The notes under the pieces were generated by a model. The model was given only the letters and a program-made list of their open reading frames with translations. It was not told the DNA's origin and searched no databases. Shown here piece after piece: positions 1 to 10,739 of a stretch of 64,000 bases of DNA; positions within the stretch are counted from its first letter, which is position 1, and each line of letters opens with the position of its first letter. Origin of the DNA: Callorhinus ursinus (Eukaryota > Chordata > Mammalia > Carnivora > Otariidae). A program made the position numbers and the translations under genes. Where the stretch lies: the NCBI RefSeq assembly GCF_003265705.1, contig NW_020312848.1, forward strand, positions 58,314,801-58,378,800, in the 5' to 3' direction.

Positions 1-97
1 CACATACCCTCCCCAATGTCTATCACCCAGCCACCCCATCCCTCCCACCCCCACCACTCCAGCAACCCTCAGTTTGTTTCCTGAGATGAAGAATTCC

Positions 98-3000
98 TCA
101 TATCAGTGAGGTCATATGATACATGTCTTTCTCTGATTCACTTATTTCACTCAGCATAACACCCTCCAGTTCCATCCACATCGTTGCAAATGGCAAGATC
201 TCATTCCTTTTGATGGCTGCATAATATTCCATGTGTATATACACCACATCTTCTTTATCCATTCATCTGTCGATGGACATCTTGACTCTTTCCACAGTTT
301 GGCTATTGTGGACATTGCTGCTATAAACATTGGGGTGCACGTACCCCTTCGGATCCCTACATTTGTATCTTTGGGGTAAATACCCAGTAGTGCAATTGCT
401 GGATCGTATGGTAGCTATATTTTCAACTGTTTGAGGAACCTCCATACTGTTTTCCAGAGTGGTTGCACCAACTTGCATTCCCACCAACAGTGTAGGAGGG
501 TTCCCCTTTCTCCACATCCCCGCCAACATCTGTCGTTTCCTGACTTGTTAATTTTCGTCATTCTGACTGGTGTGAGGTGGTATCTCATTGAGGTTTTGAT
601 TTGGATTTCCCTGATGCCGAGTGATGTTGAGCACTTTTTCATGTGTCTGTTGGCCATTTGGATGTCTTCTTTGGAAAAATATCTGTTCATGTCTTCTGCC
701 CATTTCTTGATTGGATTATTTGTTCTTTGGGTGTTGAGTTTGAAAAGTTCTTTATAGACTTTGGATACTAGCCCTTTATCTGATATGTCATTTGCCAATA
801 TCTTCTCCCATTCTGTCGTTGTCTTTTGGTTTTGTGGACTGTTTCTTTGGCTGTGCAAAAGCTTTTTATCTTGATGAGGTCCCAAGAGTTCATTTTTGCC
901 CTTGCTTCCCTTGCCTTTGGCGATGTTTCTAGGAAGAAGTTGCTGCGGCTGAGGTCGAAGAGGTTGCTGCCTGTGTTCTCTTTTAGATTTTGATGGACTC
1001 CTATCTCACGTTTAGGTCTTTCAACCATTTGGAGTCTATTTTTGTGTGTGGTGTAAGGAAATGGTCCAGTTTCATTCTTCTGCATGTGGCTGTCCAATTT
1101 TCCCAACACCATTTGTTGAAGAGACTCTCTTTTTTCCATTGGACATTATTTCCTGCTTTGTCAAAGATCAGTTGACCATAGAGTTGAGGGTCCGTTTCTG
1201 GGCTCTCGATTCTGTTCCATTGATCTATGTGTCTGTTTTTGTGCCAGTACCATACTGTCTTGATGATGACAGCTTTGTAATAGAGCTGGAAGTCCAGAAT
1301 TGTGATGCCACCGGCCTTGCTTTTCTTTTTCAAGATTCCTCTGGCTATTCGGGGTCTCTTCTGGTTCCATACAAATTTTAGGATTATGTGTTCCATTTCT
1401 TTGAAAAAAGTGGATGGTATTTTGATGGGGATTGCATTGAATGTGTAGATTGCTCTAGGTAGCATTGACATCTTCACAATGTTTGTTCTTCCAATCCATG
1501 AGCATGGAACGTTTTTCCATTTCTTTATGTCTTCTTCAATTTCTTTCATGAGTATTTTATAGTTTTCTGAGTACAGATCCTTTGCCTCTTTGGTTAAATA
1601 TATTCCTAGGTATCTTATGGTTTTGGGTGCAATTGTAAATGGGATCGACTCCTTGATTTGTCTCTCTTCTGTCTTGTTGTGGATGTATAGGAATGCCACT
1701 GATTTCTGTGCCTTGATTTTATAGCCTGCTACTTGACTGAATTCCTGTATGAGTTCTAGCAGTTTTGGGGTGGAGTCTTTTGGGTTTTCCACATACAGTA
1801 TCATATCATCTGCAAAGAGTGAGAGTTTGACTTCCTCTTTGCCGATTTGGATGCCTTTGATTTCTTTTGTTGTCTGATTGCTGTGGCTAGGACTTCTAAT
1901 ACTATGTTGAATAGCAGTGGTGATAGTGGACATCCCTGCCGTGTTCCTGACCTCAGGGGAAAAGCTCTCAGCTTTTCCCCATTGAGAATGATATTCGCTG
2001 TAGGTTTTTCATAGATGACTTTTATGATATTGAGGTATGTACCCTCTATCCCTATACTCTGAAGAGTTTTGATCAAGAAAAGATGCTGTACTTTGTCAAA
2101 TGCTTTTTCTGCATCTATTGAGAGGATCATATGATTCTTGTTCTTTCTTTTGTTAATGTATTGTTTCACGCTGATTGATTTGCGGATGTTGAACCAACCT
2201 TGCAGCCCAGGGATAAATCCCACTTGGTCATGGTGAATAATCCTTTAATGTACTGTTGGATCCTATTGGCTAGTATTTTGGTGAGAAGTTTTGCATCCAT
2301 GTTCATCAAGGATATTGGTCTGTAATTCTCCTTTTTGATGGGGTCTTTGTCTGGTTTGGGGATCAAGGTAATGGTGGCCTCATAAAATGAGTTTGGAAGT
2401 TTTCCTTCCATTTCTATTTTTTGGAAGAGTTTCAGGAGAATAGGCATTAATTCTTCTTTAAATGTCTGATAGAATTCCCCTGGGAAGCCATCTGGCCCTG
2501 GGCTTTTGTTTGTTGGGAGATTTTTGATGACTGCTTCAATTTCCTTAGTGGTTATAGGTCTGGTCAGGTTTTCTATTTCTTCCTGGTTCAATTTTGGTAG
2601 TTGATACTTCTCTAGGAATGCACCCATTTCTTCCAGGTTATCTAATTTGCTGGCATAGAGTTGCTCATAATATGTTCTTATAATTGTTTTTATTTCTTTG
2701 GTGTGGGTTGTGATCTCTCCTCTTTCATTCATGATTGTGTTGATTTGGGTCATTTCTCTTTTCTTTTTGATCAGTCTGGCCAGGGGTTTATCAATCTTGT
2801 TAATTCTTTCAAAGAACCAACTCCTAGTTTCGTTGATCTGTTCTACTGTTCTTTTGGTTTCTAGTTCATTGATTTTTGCTCTGATCTTTATTATTTCTCT
2901 TCTCCTGCTGGGTTTAGGCTTTATTTGCTGTTTTTTCTCTAGCTCCTTTAGGTGTAGGGTTAGGTTGTGTATTTGAGACCTTTCTTGTTTCTTGAGAAAG

Positions 3001-3482
3001 GCTTGTATTGCTATATACTTTCCTCTCAGGACTGCCTTTGCTGTGTCCCAAAGATTTTGAACACTTGTGTTTTCATTTTCATTGGTTTCCATGAATTTTT
3101 TTAATTCTTCTTTAATTTCCTGGTTGACCCATTCATTCTTTAGTGGGATGCTTTTTAGCCTCCATGTATTTGAGTTCTTTCTGACATTCCTCTTGTGATT
3201 GAGTTCTAGTTTTCAAAGCATTACAGTCTTTGTTTTAAAATCTAATTTGTCTGATATAAGGATTGTCACCCTAGCTATCTTCTGGTGTCCATTAGCATGG
3301 TAAATGGTTTTCTACCCCTTCACTTTCAATCTGGGGGTGTCTTTGGGTCTAAAATGAGTCTCTTGCAGACAGCATATTGATGGGTCTTGCTTTTTAATCC
3401 AATCTGATAGCCTGTTTCTTTTGATTGGGGCATTTAGCCCATTTACATTCAGGGTAACTGTTGAAAGGTATGAATTTAGTGC
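98..3482 (-). pseudogene. L1 ORF2 (endonuclease/reverse transcriptase), broken
   Basis: ORF2p carries an N-terminal APE-like endonuclease, a reverse transcriptase and a Cys-rich C-terminus. The reading frame survives only in pieces: 3092-2166, 2223-1801, 1933-1001, 1139-768, 885-415 and a last piece ending in TGA at 98-100. Recognisable motifs are the endonuclease QETH-type motif near 3360, [12 protein letters not shown] near 2490, [11 protein letters not shown] near 2110, [14 protein letters not shown] near 1920 and an intact FADD active site (GCAGATGAT read from 1813 back to 1805). The C-terminus keeps the [15 protein letters not shown]ys/His block. Against element 2, about 424 bp of endonuclease are missing at a junction near 3219-3224, which removes the catalytic Asp/Asn residues. 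No ATG is preserved where ORF2 should start, so the upstream limit is set by similarity to element 2. It cannot make functional protein. Confidence 0.92.
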
Positions 3483-3555
3483 CTGTAAGGTGACTGTTAC
3501 TGTATATTGTCTGTGTTCCTTTCTGATCTATGCTGCTTTTAGGCTCTCTTTTTGC

Positions 3556-4448
3556 TTAGAGGACCCCTTTCAATATTTCTTGGAGGGCTGGTTTCATGTT
3601 TGCAAATTCCTTTAGTTTTTGTTTGTCCTGGAAGCTTTTTATCTCTCCTTCTATTTTCAATGACAGCCTAGCTGGATATAGTATTCTTGGCTGCATATTT
3701 TTCTTGTTTAGTGCTCTGAAGATATCATGCCAGTCCTTTCTGGCCTGCCAGGTCTCTGTGGATAGGTCTGTTGCCAGTCTAATGTTTCTACCATTGTAGG
3801 TTACATATCTCTTCTCCCGAGCTGCTTTCAGGATTTTCTCTTTGTCTCTGAGAATCGTAAGTTTTACTATTAGATGTCAGGGTGTTGACCTGTTTTTATT
3901 GATTTTGAGAGGGGTTCTCTGTGCCTCCTGGATTTTGATGCCTGTTTCCTTCCCCACATTAGGGAAGTTCTCTGCTATAATTTACTCCAGTATACCTTCT
4001 GCCCCTCTCTCTCTTTCTTCTTTTGGGATCCCAATTATTCTAATGTTGTTTCATCTTATCGTATCACTTATCTCTCGAATTCTGCCCTCGTGGTCCTGTA
4101 GTTGTTTATCTCTCTTTTTCTCAGCCCCTTTATTTTCCATCATTTGGTGTTCTATATCGCTGATTCTCTCTTCTGCCTCATTTATCCTAGCAGGTAGTGC
4201 CCCCATTTTTGATTGCACCTCATTAATAGCCTTTTTGATTTCGACTTGGTTAGATTTTATTTCTTTTATTTCTCCAGAAAGGGTTTCTCTAATAACTTCC
4301 ACACTTTTTCAAGCCCAGCTAGTATCTTTAAAGTCATGATTCTGAACTCTAGGTCCGACATTGTACTAATGTCCGTATTGAGTAGGTCCCTGCCAGATGG
4401 TACTACCTCTTGTTCTTTTTGCTGAGGTGATTTTTTTCGTCTTGTCAT
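3556..4448 (-). pseudogene. L1 ORF1 (RNA-binding protein), broken
   Basis: ORF1p is the trimeric RNA-binding chaperone of L1. The start is the ATG at 4448 (protein opens MTRRKKSPQQKEQ). A basic N-terminus is followed, in another frame from 4302, by a charged heptad-like stretch (EIKSNQVEIKKAINEVQSK), the coiled coil. After a stop at 4051-4053 come RRM- and C-terminal-domain remnants, ending ALQEILKGVL with the stop at 3556-3558. The 893-bp span is not a multiple of three and is slightly short for an L1 ORF1. There is a TGA at 3877-3879, inside a motif whose counterpart in element 2 is also TGA (31762-31764). It lies directly upstream of ORF2, as usual for L1. It is non-functional as it stands. 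Confidence 0.9.
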
Positions 4449-4674
4449 TTTGTCCAGAGGAGAATAGAATGAATGAGAGAACAGAATGCTAACAGGTTAA
4501 CAACGTCTCCAGCAAATATACTGTATACCAATCAGGAAAGACCTGAAACCAGGGGAGAAGAAAGGGAAAGAAAGAAGACAGAAAAAAAAAAGGAAAAAGA
4601 AAAAGATAAAAACAAAAACATTAGAAAACAAAACAAAAAAACAGAATATGATCAAATATGATCAGGCTAGTGCA

Positions 4675-5160
4675 TAGATCAGTGCCACACACTAGATTTT
4701 GGGAGTATTTTGGTCTTTTAGAAGAAAGTGCCTGCTAAAATTTTAAAGGAAGAAAGACTTATATATGTACAAAATAAGGGTTGATACAATGAAGGGATGG
4801 AAGATGACTGTAAAGATGAAAATTATAAAAGATTTTATAAAAGGAATTGATAAGATAAGAAGTTGTTTTTAAAAAGATAGAAGATTTAAAAAAAAAAGAA
4901 AAAAGAAAAAAAAAGGAGAGAATTTGATTAGGCAGGAGACTAGAACAAAGCCATACCCCTGTGATTTAGGGTATATTTTGATCTGTTAGAAGAAACTGTA
5001 TCTCAAAATTTTAAAGAGAGAACAACTTATATATATATGCCAAAAATAAAGATAACTACTATGATGGGATAAAATATGACTCTAAATATGAAAAATAAAA
5101 AAATGTTTTTTTAAAAAAGGGATTGATAAGATGTTGGTTGAAAAAGGGAAAAAGAAAAAT
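4675..5160 (-). repeat. A-rich L1 leader with a 268-bp tandem duplication
   Basis: Between ORF1 and the GC-rich promoter the L1 leader is strongly A-rich on the plus strand. Two diverged copies of one unit can be aligned: TTAGAAGAAAGTGCCTG at about 4718 matches TTAGAAGAAACTGTATC at about 4986 (period 268), and each is followed by AAAATTTTAAAG, then ACTTATATAT, then GATAAGAT. Copy A is about 4675-4885 and copy B about 4940-5160. Monomer duplication in the 5' leader is known for L1s of other mammals. Here I see two units only. Confidence 0.75.
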
Positions 5161-5229
5161 TTGAAGAAAAAAACAGTTAAAAGTTAACTTTGAAAAACTA
5201 ATGAATCATGGTAAAAAAGCCATGAATTC

Positions 5230-6274
5230 TATGTGCAGTATTCCCCTAGAGCTGGAGTTCTCCCGTTCTCCTTGATCGGTAAACTTGGTCTTGCTTGCTG
5301 GCTATTCGTGCTGATCTTCTGGAGGAGGGGCCTGTTGCCGTGGTTCCCAAATGTCTTTGCCGGAGGCGGAATTGCCCCGCCCTTGTGAGTCCGGGCCAAG
5401 CAAGCTGCTTGGGTTTGCTCTCAAGAGCTTTTGTTCCCTGCAAGCTCTGGTGCAGCTTTGGAGGACCAGGGTGAAAATGGTGGCCTCCCAATCTCCGCCT
5501 GGAGGAGTTGAGAACTCGGGGCCCCGCTCCTCAGTGTGCCCCCAGAGAAAAGCGGTCACTCCCATGTTCCCGGTCTCCGGCCACACTCTGTGCTCACCCA
5601 GCCTGTGACCGAGTATTTCTATGTCTGGCACCCGACCCCATGTGGAGTCTCCAAACCCAGTAGATCCCTGCGGTGCGCTCCCGCGCCGCTCCTCCCCGAG
5701 GAGGAAGGGGAGTCCCCCCGGATCTGCCGCTTGTTGGGTCCCTGCTGGAGGAGCAGTGGCCCGACTGGGCCGCGGATCACAGTTTATGACAACCCCGAGC
5801 TGAGAGCCCGCGCCTCAGCTCCGTCTCTGCAGCCAGCTTCCCCGCTCCGATACCTGGGAGCTCTGCAGCACTCAGGCACCCCCGGTCTTTCTGTGACCCC
5901 GAGGGTCCTGAGACCACACTGTCCCGCGAGGGTTCCACCCCCCGCTTAGCCACTGGAGCAACGTCCCTCAGCGGAGCCGACTTCTAAAAGTTCCGATTTT
6001 GTGCTCCGCGGCTCTATCACTTGCCAGAAGCGGCCGACGGAGGCCCCCTCCCCCGCCGTCTATCCTCCCGAACATCGCCTCGGATTCACTTCTCCGCACG
6101 TCCTACCTTCCAGTAAGTGGTCGCTTCTCTGTTCAGAGAGTTGTTACTATTCTTATCTTCGATCTCCTGTTGAGTTCGTAGGTGTTCAGAATGGTTTGAT
6201 CCCTATTCAGCTGAATTCCTGAGACCAGACGAAATCCAGGTCTTCTACTCCTCCACCATCTTGCTCTGTCCCCC
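5230..6274 (-). promoter_or_regulatory. GC-rich L1 5'UTR/promoter of element 1, with decayed YY1-like site
   Basis: A CpG-containing, GC-rich block about 1 kb long sits in otherwise AT-rich DNA at the 5' end of element 1, where L1 internal promoters lie. On the minus strand the first bases include AAGATGGTGG (plus strand 6253-6262), one base off the YY1 motif AAGATGGCGG that sets L1 transcription start in other mammals. The change is a CpG transition. The sequence does not resemble the 5'UTR of the L1 at 30308 beyond this terminal motif. Plus-strand (antisense) reading frames of 85 and 137 codons cross it (5351-5608 and 5536-5949). They look like by-products of GC richness. Confidence 0.75.
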
Positions 6275-6995
6275 TGAAAGAAATATTATAAAGGTAGTAT
6301 AAAAGAATTAAATTGATACTCACAAAATGGCCTTTCTCCAATGTGCTTAGAAGCAATATTACTGTATTTTTACATATTTTGCTAATCATATTAATGGCAT
6401 AAATTAGAGTCAGTGTGATGATATTTACTTTATAGATGTGAAGAAAGAATAAAGACACAATAGGTATCTTTAGGTGGCAAAAAATGAGGTAATTCCCATT
6501 ATTGTGAGTGCATTTAGTATCTTACCTGGATTAAGTGTGACTAAGGAAGAAGGTGCTTTGATGATTTAAATGTCTTCTAATGAGAATAATTTTAATTTTT
6601 ATATGATCTCTTGTTTTCTAAGTATAAATTGGATCACATTAAGAATAACCTCACAAATTTCACTAAACCATTTCCCTATCTGCCTAAGGTAAAATATCAG
6701 ATTCCTTTAATTTCCTCACTTCAAAGTATTTTTTTGGTGTCTCAAAGGTATGTTACACACATGATCTTGTGTTTTTCTGCTCCGGTTTTCCTCATTGACT
6801 TCTCCTGTCTCAGAAGCCACTTGAGATGGCATTTTGCAACTTCTGCCATAATCTTCCATTTCAACAAAGGATTCTGATAGAGTCCTTCTGTTCCCTGATA
6901 TGTCAAAGTTGCCAAGCCTTGTCCTGTTTCACATAGAAGTGGGAGGTACTCTTCTTTCGCTACCTTTCTCTCACACTGTTACCTGGGCATTGGAA
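6275..6995. other. Unassigned AT-rich flank
   Basis: This is 5' flanking DNA of element 1. I recognise no repeat family, coding region or RNA gene. The first bases, GAAAGAAATATTATAAAGG, are the likely target-site duplication copy of element 1. Confidence 0.5.
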
Positions 6996-7074
6996 GGAGG
7001 GAAGGAAGGAAGGAAGGAAGGAAGGAAGGAAGGAAGGAAGGAAGGAAGGAAGGAAGGAAGGAAGGATGGAAGGA
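6996..7074 (+). repeat. (GGAA)n microsatellite
   Basis: There are about 16-17 GGAA/GAAG units in near-perfect register, ending in GGATGGAAGG. Every unit contains the GGAA core bound by ETS-family factors, so long arrays can act as enhancers in some cell types. No such role is shown here. Confidence 0.95.
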
Positions 7075-8269
7075 GATACTTGTGTTTCAGAGTCTTTCAT
7101 GAAGCATTTGCTTTATTTTCTTTAAACAGACTATTTTTATAGGTTTTCTCCAGAAGATATAGCCATGAGGCTGCGGTAACTAATGAAGTTTTACTACTTG
7201 AGACAAACCACCAATGACTTACAGGGCTTCATAGAAGTCCCCCTACAACACCTCTGCTTCAACAATAAATTCTGCATCACATACCTTCAAGGTGGCTCCA
7301 TTTTCCACATCATCACATCAGACCCGTATTTCAGAATCAGAGATGATGGGCAAATTAGGCTGTATTTACACTGAAACCTCATAAATGATTTGTAAAGTTG
7401 TCCTGTTTAGAATATGTGCAAAGGCTAATGCCAGAATTAACAAAAGAAGAAATCCTTACACAGAATTATTTATATCTTGTGCTTGGAATTTAGTATTTTT
7501 CTGAATTTAAGCTTTCAACTAAAAAAAAAGCCTGTGGGCTTTCGGGCCATTTCTGTAATAGGCTGACTTTCTTTATCTAGTCTTTTACTCAGTTCTTTCA
7601 ATAAGAAGATAATTTTGTTTACCCTGGCAGCAATAAACTCTCTAAAAATAAGTTCAAGATCAAAATTATGTTTGTCTTTTTATTTACTATATTTTTGATG
7701 TAAGTTGAATTTCTAGCATGTATTTCCAAAAAAAGTGCAAAATTATTCCCAATTTTGCTTTGATATCTTTCTCTAATAGTTTAAGATATGCCCATGAGTT
7801 TAATGAGAATGTGAAAAATATTAGTCTTATTATTTTAAAATTTTTGTATCATTTATCTCTAAAACATTCCAGCATTCATATTAAGTGATTGATTTAAAGA
7901 TATGAGTAATTAATATATATAGGTGGATAATAACTGGGTGATATCCCTTTATAGCTTTTACCACATGACACAGAGTGTTAGTGCATCTTTTTCTTCAATT
8001 TTGAGATGCTTAAAGGATCTTCCTAAGAGGCAACTGTAAACATAGTTCATAGTTGATACATGTATATATGGATTCTTTTTATTTATCTGTATTTTTGACT
8101 GTCTCCTTATCTGTCTACCAATGTCTATCAGTCGAACCATAAATAATAGATATGTGTAGAGTAAGAGGAGGATGAGTACTCATTTCTGAGTAAAACCATC
8201 ATAGAAACAAAATCATTGAAAAAAGAAACCATGTATGTTACTAAGTAGGAATAGTCAAAAAGATAGGAG
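7075..8269. other. Unassigned AT-rich DNA
   Basis: No repeat family or gene is recognised. A moderately GC-balanced stretch at 7143-7380 has a short open frame but no recognisable protein or splice structure. The remainder is AT-rich. Confidence 0.45.
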
Positions 8270-8387
8270 AAAAAAAAAAGTCTGAGAGATGTCCCAAATT
8301 GCAGTATACAACATTCATTCCCTCAGAACATTTATGTGTACTTTTCTTACCAAGTCCCCGGTTCTTGTCCCAGATGCACCAAAAAAT
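8270..8387 (-). mobile_element. ERV leader remnant with tRNA-Gly-like primer-binding site
   Basis: On the minus strand, directly after the LTR end, come six bases and then TGGTGCATCTGGGAC (plus strand 8367-8381). The first eight bases match the primer-binding site complementary to the 3' end of tRNA-Gly (TGGTGCATTGGCCGGGAA), after which the match decays. It is followed by GAACCGGGGACTTGGTAAG, a typical leader with a possible splice donor. I see no gag, pol or env beyond about 8270, so the internal region has been lost. Confidence 0.6.
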
Positions 8388-8929
8388 TGGACCCCCAAAA
8401 TCAGAATGGGGAGATAAGAGCTTATTGAGTAGATAAGCATAGTACACTTTCAAGAGAAAAAGCGGGCCACTGGCAGGGCAAGAGTGTCAACGGCCCCAAG
8501 AAGTTCTAGCTGCATCCTTTTAAGGCTGCTTCCTGCATATGCAAATTTGGTTTTGATTGGTATTTTTGACTGACAGCAGTGGTGATAATAACATTTTGGC
8601 TTCTGTGCATGTGCCTACCCATGATGCATTCTGTCCTAATTGTATTTATTTATGTATTGTATGTTTATGTTTATGAATTTCTAATGAGCTTTTGCTGTGT
8701 CATTAGGGCAAGTTGCACTTTTGTGTGCATTGCTCAGCTCTAGGAAGTCCCCTTGTGGCTTTTGAGACAGCTTTGTGCCTAGGCCTTTCCTGTTCTGTTA
8801 GCCCATGGAGGTGGCTCTGAGGGTGTGGCTGTTAACTCTCGGGGTAGCACCTAGGGTGTGGCCAACATCTACTTTGTCTCCCCCCCCACTTCCCCACGCC
8901 CCCCATCATGTCTAACTAACTGCCTAACA
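8388..8929 (-). mobile_element. Endogenous retrovirus LTR (ERV1-like), minus strand
   Basis: The 542-bp block begins TGTTAGGCAG on the minus strand (8929) and ends in TCCA at 8388, giving the TG...CA ends of an LTR. In order on the minus strand it has a GC-rich U3, a TATA-like TTAAAAGG near 8518, an AATAAG polyadenylation-like hexamer near 8424 and a T/G-rich U5 (TTTTGGGGGTCC). The adjoining primer-binding-site-like sequence at 8367-8381 fixes orientation and identifies it as a 5' LTR with the body deleted. No partner LTR is visible in the window. The family name is uncertain. Confidence 0.7.
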
Positions 8930-10134
8930 TTACATATTGGACATAATATAGGTGTTACTTATTCTTTCATTCGAAACTATTACTACAGCTGCCACTCAAA
9001 CTATATTATCTTCCTGAAATTATGTAAACATTCTTGTTAAAGAAAAATAGCCAAGTCATATTTGTCTCTACTTATTTTTTAATGTAAACAATAAATTATA
9101 GTATTAATGTGACCCTTTTTATGAGTAATATAATGTTTGATGTGTTTACATTTGATCTAATTGGATGAAACACTGTAATTCCAATAGAACAATTTGCTGG
9201 AGTTTCACCTGCATTATTTTCAGAAGTGTAGGCAAAGACTTATCAGCATGACTTGTTTCAGGAAAATACAAGGCTTTCATGTATGTTGACATCTAATACT
9301 TTGTAGGAATTGCTCTTGGAAAGGAATCTTAACTAATAAAGCTACATTGTATGCCATTTATGAGAAGTCTTGGTTCTAATAAATTCAGTGTCATTTTAAT
9401 TGCATTTTTTATAGAAAAGAAGGAATTTGATGAAAACTAGCTAGACATCTGCATCTTCTATGTGACATTTTGACATGGCAGTCTTAAGATCTCTCAGACT
9501 AATATGTCATCTGTTCTGAAGCTTTATATTTTGCTTTTTACTTAAGTGTGAAGTAAAGGTTTTAGAAAAAAATGTTTTTCTTTAAATATATAAACCAATA
9601 ATATGTTTGTCCGTGGCATTTTATTTGTTACCAAGCATAATTTAAGATTTATTATTAAGAAAAATAATAATAGCACAGATGTTTTGTGCAGACACTAGTT
9701 CTAAAGAGATGTTGCAGAAATCCCAAATCTTTTCAAATAAGTAGAATTTTCTCTGCTTTCTTTTTTCCTGTTAATCATCAGTGACTAAGTAATAGCTATT
9801 CAATTTCTTTAAGTCAATCTTGAAAACTCCTTGAGCCCACAATGACCAATTAGTGGCAAAACACTGAAGTCACTTCAGATATCTCCCTTCTGAATCTGAA
9901 CTGAATTTTCACTTGTGACTCTTAAGAGCCTGAAAAAATACATTTTTTCCCAAACTTAGACTGAATGCCATAAAAAATACTGGAGTTTTATGAACACACT
10001 TTCTATTTTGCTAACATTTAAAATTAATTTTCTTGTGTTTTTGTCCCTATATCTACAGTATATAGTCTTTTGTAAAAAAGGAAGTTACTATTCTGAAACT
10101 ATGTTTAGAGTGACTGAAATATAATTCTACTTTG
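8930..10134. other. Unassigned AT-rich DNA
   Basis: The sequence is very AT-rich with many stops in all frames. I recognise no element or gene. Confidence 0.45.
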
Positions 10135-10145
10135 TCAAACTAACC

Positions 10146-10208
10146 TTTTTTTATTATTATGCTCAATTAGCCAACATATAGTACATGATTATTTTTTGAT
10201 GTAGTGTT
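10146..10208 (-). mobile_element. 63-bp L1 3'-end insertion
   Basis: On the plus strand a T-run is followed by ATTATGCTCAATTAGCCAAC and TTTTTGATGTAGTG, the reverse complement of the last bases of a carnivore L1 3'UTR. It is flanked by a direct repeat, TCAAACTAACCTTTT at 10135-10149 and TCAAACTAACTTTTA at 10209-10223, that is a target-site duplication. It is an extremely 5'-truncated L1 insertion on the minus strand. Confidence 0.75.
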
Positions 10209-10223
10209 TCAAACTAACTTTTA

Positions 10224-10739
10224 GATATACTTTACAAACATAAAATATATATATATAAATTAATACTGAGTCAATGAAATTAGCATAAATCAAAGTAAAA
10301 TTGTATATCTCAGTTACCTATCTCTTTATTTATTATATTTTAATCAGAGAGTAATCAATATCCATCAATCATAGATAATCAATAATCCATCATCATCAGC
10401 CTCCACCCCCACTCAGCAATTACTAAGCACTACTTATACAGTCATTCAACACTACTTAATGAGGCAGTGAAAGTGCTATTCCTTCCATAGAGCTAGGCTT
10501 ACTTCCTTACCTGGTGTCAGTCGAGTCCATTTGGAACAGAGTCGACACGCGTATAGAGCATCAACAGATCAGAAAAGATCAAGATAGTCAGATGTGGGGC
10601 TATTTGGCATTCCACTTGTCTCTGTAATCTTCTCTTGCTGAGCTTACACCTGTATGAAAAGGTAAAGAAGCACTACAGCTTGGCACCCTGCTATTATGAG
10701 GCCAACATAAACCTATTACTGAAATCTGAGATTTTTTGA
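10224..10739. other. Unassigned, with a CpG-dense patch
   Basis: The stretch is AT-rich apart from 10500-10560, where four CpGs fall within 30 bp (10522, 10543, 10548, 10550), including GTCGACACGCGT. No gene or repeat is recognised. Confidence 0.5.

Larger units (their letters stand above)
1..6274 (-). mobile_element. Near-full-length carnivore L1 (element 1), 3' end cut by window edge
   Basis: Read on the minus strand, the order is 5'UTR (6274-4449), ORF1 (4448-3556), a short intergenic spacer, ORF2 (about 3482-98) and the first part of the 3'UTR (97-1). The element therefore exceeds 6.2 kb and its last few hundred bases lie outside the window. LINE-1 is an autonomous retrotransposon: ORF1p coats the RNA, while ORF2p nicks DNA and reverse-transcribes. 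Both ORFs are interrupted, and the endonuclease has an internal deletion. The 3'UTR part is the longer carnivore type, which elsewhere in this window (55635-56013) continues into a second purine-rich block. The minus-strand 5' end falls at about 6274, just inside CCCCCTGAAAG. The matching target-site duplication would be beyond position 1. Divergence and the number of breaks suggest it is older than the L1 at 30308. Confidence 0.93.

Noticed and set aside
3842..4339. 165-codon plus-strand frame with a hydrophobic, membrane-like protein
   Set aside because: It is the reverse strand of L1 ORF1. The Ser/Ile/Leu-rich look comes from reading the A-rich coding strand backwards.
5536..5949. 137-codon plus-strand frame as a host gene
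   Set aside because: It is antisense to the element 1 promoter and Pro/Ser-rich as expected of GC-rich DNA. No protein family is recognised.
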